Shown piece after piece: positions 1-5,352 of a stretch of 6,576 nucleotides of DNA (its first letter is position 1; each line of letters opens with the position of its first letter). The stretch is from Planctomycetota bacterium (GTDB lineage: Bacteria > Planctomycetota > Planctomycetia > Pirellulales > UBA1268). The stretch covers positions 1 through 6,576 of the forward strand of contig QWPO01000203.1 of assembly GCA_003669255.1 (NCBI GenBank). The letters run 5' to 3'. A model generated the notes under the pieces. That model was not told where the DNA came from and did no database searches. It was given only the letters and a program-made list of their open reading frames with translations. The position numbers and the translations under genes were made by a program.

Positions 1-1393
1 CCGCCTTGAGGTCGCCGCCGACCCGCTCAAGGAACTCGCCGGTGGCAGGGCCCGTGTACGGCCCCGAGTTCACGGCCCGGCCATCGCCGGCGAAGAGTTC
101 ACCAGGCTTCGCGGCACCGTCCGGTGGCTCGACGACCGTGATCACATCGAGTCCGAAGGTCTTCGCGAACTCGAAATCGCGGTCGTCGTGGGCCGGCACC
201 GCCATGATGGCGCCGGTGCCGTAGGTGGCGAGGACGTAGTCTGCCACCCAGACCGGCACGGGCCTCCCCGTGAGCGGGTGGATCACGTGCGAACCGGTAA
301 ACACGCCCGTCTTCTCGCGGGCCAGATCAGTGCGGTCGAGGTCGCTCTTGCGGGCGGCCGCCTCGCGATAGGCGGCGATCGCCTCCCGCTGCTCTGGGGC
401 GGCGAGTACGTCGAGCAGCGGATGCTCCGGGGCCACGACCATGTAGGTCACGCCGTAGAGGGTGTCGGGGCGGGTCGTGTAGATCCGCAGGACGTCACCG
501 CCCGGCTTTTCAGGGAAGCCCGACGCCGACCGTGCCTGCTTCCAGGCGTCGAAGCCGCCGCCGGCCGACGCGGTCGGGGGGATCAGGAAGTCGACTTCGG
601 CGCCGGTGCTTCGCCCGATCCAATCGCACTGCAACTTTTTGATGCTGGCGGGCCAGTCGAGTCCCTCGAGTTCGCGCTCCAGACGGTCGGCGTAGGCGGT
701 GATCCGTAGCATCCACTGCCGCAGCGGAATCCGCACCACGGGGTGCCCTCCCCGCTCGCTGACGCCGCCGATCACTTCCTCGTTGGCCAGCACCGTGCCG
801 AGCGCCGGGCACCAGTTCACCGGGGCCTCCGACTGGTAGGCGAGGCGGTGGCTGTCGCGATACTTCGCGACCGCGGCCTCGCCGTGTGCGGCAACGTCGG
901 CCGGGATCGGCAGTTCGGCGATCGGGCGGCCCTTCTGGACGGCCGGGTCGAACCAGCTGTCGAACAGGACGAGGAAGATCCACTGCGTCCAACGGACGTA
1001 CTCGGGATCTGTCGTCGCCAGCACGCGGTCCCAGTCGTAGCTGAAGCCCAGCATCTTCAGCTGTCGGGTGAACGTCGCAATGTTCTTCTCGGTGCTCTCC
1101 CGCGGCGGCGTGCCGGTGCGGATCGCATGCTCCTCGGCGGGGAGGCCAAAGGCGTCGAAGCCCATCGGATGCATCACGCTCGTGCCCCGCATCCGTTCGA
1201 ACCGCGACACGATGTCGGTGGCGGTGTAGCCCTCCGGGTGGCCGACATGCAGGCCGTCGCCGCTTGGGTACGGGAACATGTCGAGAACGTATCGCTTGCA
1301 GCCCGATGGCAGGCGGGGCGTGGCGAACGTGCCGTGCGCGTGCCACCATTCCTGCCACTTCGGCTCGATCCGCGACGGCTGATAACGGGGCAT
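1..1393 (-). CDS. leuS: Leucyl-tRNA synthetase, N-terminal part (runs off left edge)
   Basis: Class I aminoacyl-tRNA synthetase that activates leucine with ATP and charges tRNA-Leu in the cytoplasm. The minus frame is open from ATG at 1393 to the window edge (464 codons) and begins MPRYQPSRIEPKWQEWW. The HIGH signature is HVGH (residues 49-52) after MFPYPSGDGL. The CP1 editing domain shows the threonine-rich TTRPDTLYG (306-314) and GTGAIMAVPAHDDRDFEFA (392-410), whose Asp after AHD matches the residue that binds the amino group of the mischarged amino acid. Also clear are PVNWCPALGTVLANEEV (191-207) and RQWMLRITAYADRL (225-238). An extra segment around 145-188 (FDSWFDP..KGRPIAELPIP) is absent from E. 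coli LeuS, and the zinc-knuckle CxxC after VLANEEV is replaced by VSERGG. The KMSKS loop and anticodon-binding domain lie outside the window. ATG is the first Met of the conserved N-terminus; the Shine-Dalgarno is weak (gcagg directly before ATG). Identification is certain. Confidence 0.97.
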   Translation of the reverse strand, partial: MPRYQPSRIEPKWQEWWHAHGTFATPRLPSGCKRYVLDMFPYPSGDGLHVGHPEGYTATDIVSRFERMRGTSVMHPMGFDAFGLPAEEHAIRTGTPPRESTEKNIATFTRQLKMLGFSYDWDRVLATTDPEYVRWTQWIFLVLFDSWFDPAVQKGRPIAELPIPADVAAHGEAAVAKYRDSHRLAYQSEAPVNWCPALGTVLANEEVIGGVSERGGHPVVRIPLRQWMLRITAYADRLERELEGLDWPASIKKLQCDWIGRSTGAEVDFLIPPTASAGGGFDAWKQARSASGFPEKPGGDVLRIYTTRPDTLYGVTYMVVAPEHPLLDVLAAPEQREAIAAYREAAARKSDLDRTDLAREKTGVFTGSHVIHPLTGRPVPVWVADYVLATYGTGAIMAVPAHDDRDFEFAKTFGLDVITVVEPPDGAAKPGELFAGDGRAVNSGPYTGPATGEFLERVGGDLKA

Positions 1394-1512
1394 CCTGCGC
1401 TCGTGTCTCTGGGGAACGTCGGCTCGAGGGGTGGACGCCGACCGGCCTCGGCCGGATATCGACACTGGGCGGCATCTACGGGGTTTTTGGCTGGTCTCGC
1501 CGACGTGCCGCG

Positions 1513-1540
1513 ATTCTAATGGCCACCGACTCCGGGGCAA
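1513..1540 (-). promoter_or_regulatory. Candidate sigma70-type promoter for leuS
   Basis: Read on the minus strand, TTGCCC (1540-1535) and TAGAAT (1518-1513) are separated by 16 bp, a reasonable -35/-10 pair. Transcription would start near 1506 and leave a leader of about 113 nt before the leuS ATG. I see no T-box or attenuator peptide in that leader. This is consensus matching by eye in a G+C-rich background, where an AT-rich hexamer stands out. There is no experimental support. Confidence 0.4.
1515..1520 (+). promoter_or_regulatory. Candidate -10 box for the ligase gene
   Basis: TCTAAT matches the TATAAT consensus at five of six positions. It lies 63 nt before the ligase ATG, so transcription would start near 1527 with a leader of about 57 nt. 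No convincing -35 box sits 16-18 bp upstream; TTGGCT at 1487-1492 is 22 bp away, which is too far. The box overlaps the minus-strand TAGAAT proposed for leuS. Tentative. Confidence 0.3.
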
Positions 1541-1550
1541 CGAACCCCGG
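1532..1550. repeat. Small perfect inverted repeat in the divergent intergenic region
   Basis: CCGGGG (1532-1537) and CCCCGG (1545-1550) form a perfect 6-bp palindromic stem around a 7-nt spacer CAACGAA. It overlaps the proposed leuS -35 box and would lie at the 5' end of the ligase transcript. It could be an operator or a leader hairpin. It has no U-run on either strand, so it is not a classical terminator. Short GC palindromes arise easily by chance in such DNA. Confidence 0.3.
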
Positions 1551-1583
1551 CTATTCCCGATCCCCAGCCAACCGCGAGCGATC

Positions 1584-3203
1584 ATGGCAGGCTCCGACGC
1601 GACCGTAGGCCCCCTCGTCCTTCAGCGACTGATGCTGCGGGCCTGCCGCAGCGCCGGCAGGCGAATGAAGGTGGCCGACTCTCTCGGCACCCGGATGACC
1701 GGCCACGAACTCCTGCTGGCCATGCTCGTCGTCAAGCGCGTGCTCGACCGCGCTTTGGCCGCCGACGAGAAACGGGTCGGCGTGATGCTGCCGCCGACGG
1801 TCGGGGGTGCGGTGGTCAACGCGGCGCTGGCCCTGTCGGGACGAGTGGCCGTCAACCTCAACTACACCTCGAGCCAGTCGATCCTCGACGTCTGCATCGA
1901 GCGAGCGGGCCTGCGGCACGTGATCTCAAGCCCTGCATTCCTGGCCCGCGTGAAACTCGATCTCGGTGCCAGGCTGCTCGATGCGGGGACACTCCGGAAG
2001 CAGGCGACTGGGTTCGACAAGGGAGTTGGCTTCGTGCAGGCCCGGCTCATGCCGCTTGGCATGCTCGAGTCGGCGTTTGGCCTCGAGCGGATTCGGCCGG
2101 ACGATCCGCTCACGATCATTTTCACGTCTGGCTCCACAGGCGATCCCAAGGGCGTTGTGCTCTCCCAGGAAAATGTCGGCTCGAACGTGCGGGCGATCGA
2201 CCACCTGCTCCACCTCTCGCCGAGCGATGTGGCGCTCGGTGTGTTGCCATTCTTCCACTCGTACGGCTACACCACGACCCTCTGGACGCCGCTGACGCTC
2301 GACCCCGCCGTCGTCTATCACACCGATCCGCGAGACGCCCAGGTGGTGGGCCGCCTGGCCCGCGAGCACCATGCCACGCTGCTGATGGCGACTCCGACGT
2401 TCCTCAGGATCTACGCCCGGCGGACACCCACGGAGGATTTTTCGTCGCTGGAGTGCGTGTTCGGAGCCGCCGAGAAGCTTCCCAAGGACGTCTGCGACGC
2501 CTTCGAGAAGAAGTTCGGCGTCCGGCCGAGTGAGGCCTACGGCGCGACCGAACTCTCGCCGCTCGTCGCCGCCAACGTGCCCGCATCACGTCATGTGCCG
2601 GGTCGGCCCAGCGACGCGCGCGAGGGCACGGTCGGCAAGCCGATCCTCGGCTGTCGGGCCCGGATCACGGACCGAGAGGTTGGCCATGAATTGCCGGCCG
2701 GCAAGGATGGCCTGCTCTGGGTGGCGGGCCCGAACGTCATGCAGGGATACCTCGACCGGCCCGACCTTACGGCTAAGGTGGTGAAGGACGGCTGGTACTG
2801 CACGGGCGACATCGCTCGGCTCGACACCGAGGGCTTCATCACCATCACCGGCCGCGAGAGCCGGTTCTCGAAGGTCGGGGGCGAGATGGTGCCGCACATC
2901 TCCGTCGAGGAGGCGATCAACGTCGAACTCGGTGCCGCGGACGGCGAGCTGTTCGCCGTGGTGACGGCGGTGCCCGACCGCGCGAAGGGAGAGCGGCTGG
3001 TGGTGTTCCACGTGCCGACAGCTCGCGACCCGAAGGACGTGGTGCGTCGCCTCCAGGAACGCGGCCTGCCCAACCTCTGGATTCCCGGTGCCGACGCCTT
3101 CGTCGAAATCCCCGAACTGCCGATGCTCGGGTCGGGCAAACTCGACCTCAAGCACCTCTCCGAAATGGCCCGGGACCGGTTCGCCGAGGCTCACGACGCG
3201 TGA
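1584..3203 (+). CDS. AMP-forming acyl-ACP/acyl-CoA synthetase-like ligase (Aas C-terminal type)
   Basis: ANL-superfamily adenylate-forming enzyme, 539 aa, expected to activate a carboxylic acid, probably a fatty acid, with ATP and pass it to CoA or acyl carrier protein. Visible core motifs: P-loop TSGSTGDPKG (181-190), PFFHSYGYTTTLW upstream of YGATELSPL (319-327), TGD (407-409), hinge GRESRFSKVGGEMVPH (423-438), and the C-terminal catalytic Lys519 in LGSGKLDLKHL. The hinge and PFFHSYG/ATPTFLRIYARR stretches resemble the acyl-ACP synthetase half of Aas (2-acyl-GPE acyltransferase/acyl-ACP synthetase). The PlsC acyltransferase half and membrane transporter domain of fused Aas proteins are absent. 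The frame is open from ATG at 1431, but those 51 extra residues look like non-coding, low-similarity sequence, so the ATG at 1584 (MAGSDATVGPLVLQRL) is preferred; its Shine-Dalgarno is poor (gcgag). It overlaps the next gene by 4 nt. Class certain, substrate and carrier inferred. Confidence 0.9.
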   Translation: MAGSDATVGPLVLQRLMLRACRSAGRRMKVADSLGTRMTGHELLLAMLVVKRVLDRALAADEKRVGVMLPPTVGGAVVNAALALSGRVAVNLNYTSSQSILDVCIERAGLRHVISSPAFLARVKLDLGARLLDAGTLRKQATGFDKGVGFVQARLMPLGMLESAFGLERIRPDDPLTIIFTSGSTGDPKGVVLSQENVGSNVRAIDHLLHLSPSDVALGVLPFFHSYGYTTTLWTPLTLDPAVVYHTDPRDAQVVGRLAREHHATLLMATPTFLRIYARRTPTEDFSSLECVFGAAEKLPKDVCDAFEKKFGVRPSEAYGATELSPLVAANVPASRHVPGRPSDAREGTVGKPILGCRARITDREVGHELPAGKDGLLWVAGPNVMQGYLDRPDLTAKVVKDGWYCTGDIARLDTEGFITITGRESRFSKVGGEMVPHISVEEAINVELGAADGELFAVVTAVPDRAKGERLVVFHVPTARDPKDVVRRLQERGLPNLWIPGADAFVEIPELPMLGSGKLDLKHLSEMARDRFAEAHDA

Positions 3204-4123
3204 CAGCCGTGCCCGAGATTATCGTCACGCTCGGACCCTGCGACGACATGCGGGCGGAGGTCTACGTGCGACCGTTGGGCGACGCGCCACGCGGTTCACG
3301 GCTCGTCGGGTCTGTCACGGGGCCGCGTCGTGGCCGCGACATCACCCTTCCCGCGACATCGCGGCTCGCGCCGCTCTCCGATCCGGCCGCCGCCGGGCCC
3401 GCGTCGCGGTCGATCCTTACCGAGCCCGCGTTCTGGACGCCCGATCTTCCAAGCCTCTACCGGGTTGAGGCGTGGCTCGAGCCGCAGGGCCGTGAATCGT
3501 GGGCCGCCGACACCTGGATCGGCCTGCGACGACTCGGCGTCCGCGGCCGCTCGTTCTGGCTGGATGGGCGACGGTGGGTGCCACGGGTGGTGGTGGGGCC
3601 GCACGACCTCGCCGCGGCGAAGGATGCGGCGGTCGGCCTCGCGACCCAGTCGCCCACGGACGACCTGCTGGCGCGGGCGGATGAAATCGGCGTGGCGGTG
3701 GTGTCGCTCCTCGACGCCGGCGTGCTGACCGCTTCCCAGATCGCCGCGATCGCTTGTCACCCATCGGCCATGCTCGCAGTGATCACCAGCGATGCGGTGG
3801 GCGACCTCGCCGATCGATTCGCGGCGGTCCGCGGCGCGAAGGGAACGCTGCTACTCGGCATGGCCGTTGACGGTTCCCGTCCACCACCAGCCGTCGCCGA
3901 GGGGGCTGACTTCCTGGTCGTGACGCTGCCTGCCGCGGGATTGCCGCACGACGGTTGGCACAGCCTGCCAACGCGGCCGCTGGTTGCGTGGCGAACGGCC
4001 GAGCATGTGACGGAGGCTGGCGGACGCGAGGCGTGTGCCGCGCTGCAGCGTGATCTCGCCCTCTGGGGGCTGGCCAGCGGCGACACGCAGCCGTGGGACT
4101 GGGCCGGCTATCTCGTCGGATAG
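3200..4123 (+). CDS. Small GH2-like protein, probably catalytically inactive
   Basis: 307-aa protein with no confident named family; probably cytoplasmic, with no signal peptide or membrane segment. The order of motifs matches the centre of glycoside hydrolase family 2 proteins. Residues 78-88 (FWTPDLPSLYR) resemble the 'LWSPENPYLY' strand of the GH2 immunoglobulin-like domain. GLRRLGVRGRSFWLDGRRW matches the 'FGFR-I-V-...-F-LNG' junction to the TIM barrel, LLARADEIGVAVV matches 'LCDELGILV', HPSAMLAVITSD (187-198) aligns with 'HPSIIMWSLGNE', and WDWAGYL (299-305) resembles the terminal WDW motif. The acid/base Glu position is Asp198 and the nucleophile position (PLVAWR, 260-265) is Arg265, so sugar hydrolysis is unlikely; the barrel is also much shortened. 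The start is GTG at 3200 in a GTGA overlap with the ligase stop, 10 nt after GAGG, which implies translational coupling; GTG at 3209 is an alternative. The ORF is solid; the GH2 relationship is inferred from motif order. Confidence 0.8.
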   Translation: MTAVPEIIVTLGPCDDMRAEVYVRPLGDAPRGSRLVGSVTGPRRGRDITLPATSRLAPLSDPAAAGPASRSILTEPAFWTPDLPSLYRVEAWLEPQGRESWAADTWIGLRRLGVRGRSFWLDGRRWVPRVVVGPHDLAAAKDAAVGLATQSPTDDLLARADEIGVAVVSLLDAGVLTASQIAAIACHPSAMLAVITSDAVGDLADRFAAVRGAKGTLLLGMAVDGSRPPPAVAEGADFLVVTLPAAGLPHDGWHSLPTRPLVAWRTAEHVTEAGGREACAALQRDLALWGLASGDTQPWDWAGYLVG

Positions 4124-4138
4124 CGGGGCGGGCGGGGG

Positions 4139-4144
4139 TACACT
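4139..4144 (+). promoter_or_regulatory. Candidate -10 box giving a leaderless start for the E1-like gene
   Basis: TACACT in the context gggTACACTgcggacATG ends 6 nt before the ATG at 4151. A -10 box in this position would start transcription at or within a base or two of the ATG, giving a leaderless mRNA. Consistent with that, no Shine-Dalgarno is visible in the 27-nt gap. No good -35 exists (tcggat at 4116-4121). The gene could still be reached by read-through from upstream. Confidence 0.35.
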
Positions 4145-4150
4145 GCGGAC

Positions 4151-5182
4151 ATGCCCGCCTACGATACCGACCGCTATTCGCGGCAGACCCGCTTCGCTCC
4201 GCTGGGGCCCGACGGCCAGCAGCGGCTTTCGGCCGCGCGCGTCGCGGTGTTGGGCTGCGGTGCCCTCGGCGGCGTGGTTGCGATGGCGCTTGCCCGCGCG
4301 GGGGTCGGGTTCCTGAGACTCATCGACCGGGACATACCGGAACGGTCAAACCTTCCACGTCAGGTGCTCTTCGAAGAGGCCGACGTGGACGCCGGCCTCC
4401 CCAAGGCTGTCGCCGCCGCGGAGTGCCTCGCCCGGATCAACTCCTCGATCGCGGTCGAGCCGGTGGTCGCCGATCTCACGGCCGCGAACGCAACGGATCT
4501 CCTCAGCGGCGTTGATGTGATCGTCGATGGCACTGACAACTTCGAGGCGAGGTTTCTCATCAATGAGGTGGCCTGCCGGCACGTCATCCCATGGGTGCAC
4601 GGCGGGGCGCTCGGCGCCGAAGGACGCGTGCTCTCGATCATTCCGGGAAAGACCGCCTGCCTGCGGTGCCTGATACCCGAGCCTCCAGCACCGGGATCGC
4701 TTCCGACCTGCGAGACCGCCGGCATCATCGGGCCAGCGGCCCTCGTGGTGGGCGCGGTCGAGGCGGCGGAGGCGATGAAGCTGCTCGTTGGCTTCGATAG
4801 CTCGAACGGCCGGATGCTCGTCTGTGACCTCTGGCACAGCGTCTGGCGGACGGTCGATCTCTCACCCCTGGCGGCGACCGGCTGCCCGACCTGCCGGAGT
4901 GCCGACTATCCGTGGCTCGACGGCCGGCTCGGCGGGCGACCGACGCCTCTCTGCGGACGCGACGCGGTGCAGGTGCCGGCGGCGGGGGGCGGCGTTGATC
5001 TTCGCGTGTTGGCGGAGCGGCTCGCGAGCGTGGGGGCTGTCGTAGCCAACCGCTGGATCGTGCGGGCCGACGTCGAAGACGGCATCCAGCTCTCCGTCTT
5101 CGCCGACGGTCGGGCCATCGTGTCGGGCACCCGCGACGAGGCGAAGGCTCGCGGCATCGTGTCGCGGTATCTTGGCGCGTAG
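4151..5182 (+). CDS. ThiF/MoeB/HesA-family E1-like adenylyltransferase
   Basis: 343-aa cytoplasmic enzyme expected to adenylate the C-terminal glycine of a ubiquitin-like carrier such as ThiS or MoaD. Motifs in order: RYSRQTRF (8-15), which supplies an active-site Arg; nucleotide-binding GCGALGG (35-41); DRDIPERSNLPRQ (59-71); Lys85; Mg-binding Asp129 in DGTDNFEARF. Zinc site: Cys170/Cys173 (CLRC) and Cys245/Cys248 (CPTC). Cys187 in TCETAGIIGP occupies the catalytic cysteine position of ThiF. All key residues are present, so it should be active. Instead of a rhodanese domain, an approx. 80-residue C-terminal region begins TPLCGRDAVQV (265-275) and ends in SVFADGRAIVSGTRDEAKAR..YLGA; similar tails occur in some ThiF proteins. 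The start ATG is followed by the family's typical N-terminus. No carrier protein or thiamin/molybdopterin gene is adjacent, so thiF and moeB cannot be told apart here. Confidence 0.92.
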   Translation: MPAYDTDRYSRQTRFAPLGPDGQQRLSAARVAVLGCGALGGVVAMALARAGVGFLRLIDRDIPERSNLPRQVLFEEADVDAGLPKAVAAAECLARINSSIAVEPVVADLTAANATDLLSGVDVIVDGTDNFEARFLINEVACRHVIPWVHGGALGAEGRVLSIIPGKTACLRCLIPEPPAPGSLPTCETAGIIGPAALVVGAVEAAEAMKLLVGFDSSNGRMLVCDLWHSVWRTVDLSPLAATGCPTCRSADYPWLDGRLGGRPTPLCGRDAVQVPAAGGGVDLRVLAERLASVGAVVANRWIVRADVEDGIQLSVFADGRAIVSGTRDEAKARGIVSRYLGA

Positions 5183-5203
5183 CTGTGGAGTCAGCGTTCC
5201 GTT

Positions 5204-5264
5204 TGGCGAGCCGCACCGCCCACTCGCACAACCCGGCTCAGGGACGGTACGAGTTGGCTCGCCA
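5204..5264. terminator. Long-stem inverted repeat between convergent genes, possible transcript end
   Basis: TGGCGAGCC (5204-5212) and GGCTCGCCA (5256-5264) are perfect 9-bp reverse complements 43 nt apart. Inside them, ACTCG (5222-5226) pairs with CGAGT (5250-5254), and CCC (5232-5234) can pair with GGG (5241-5243). The nested pairing suggests a real branched hairpin 21 nt after the stop of the E1-like gene. No T-run follows on either strand, so it is not a textbook intrinsic terminator. It may act as an RNA 3'-end stabiliser or a bidirectional stop. The rest of the 170-nt gap (5183-5352) shows only a weak 5-bp pair (AGGAT 5270-5274 / ATCCT 5289-5293). Confidence 0.4.
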
Positions 5265-5352
5265 CCGGCAGGATAGCCGACGCTCGCCATCCTCGCACCG
5301 ATCCCTTCGCCTGTCTGGGTGGTGGGCATTGGGTTAGAGAAGGGCGTGGCTC

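Noticed and set aside
510..1475. Long open minus-strand frame (321 codons) overlapping the start of leuS
   Set aside because: It is a shifted frame of leuS. The leuS frame encodes every expected motif continuously, whereas this frame gives arginine/proline-rich low-complexity sequence, as is usual in G+C-rich DNA.
1481..1490. T-run after G's (gggtttttgg) as a terminator
   Set aside because: No stable hairpin precedes it, and it lies between divergent genes where a terminator is not needed.
743..1519. Plus-strand open frame of 258 codons opposite leuS
   Set aside because: Antisense shadow of leuS with no recognisable motifs.
1431..1583. Upstream ATG extending the ligase by 51 residues
   Set aside because: The extension has no family similarity and would cover the proposed promoters and hairpin. 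MAGSDATVGPLVLQRL at 1584 is a more natural N-terminus.
2586..3194. Minus-strand open frame of 202 codons opposite the ligase C-terminal half
   Set aside because: Antisense shadow; the plus strand encodes the hinge and catalytic Lys motifs of the ligase.
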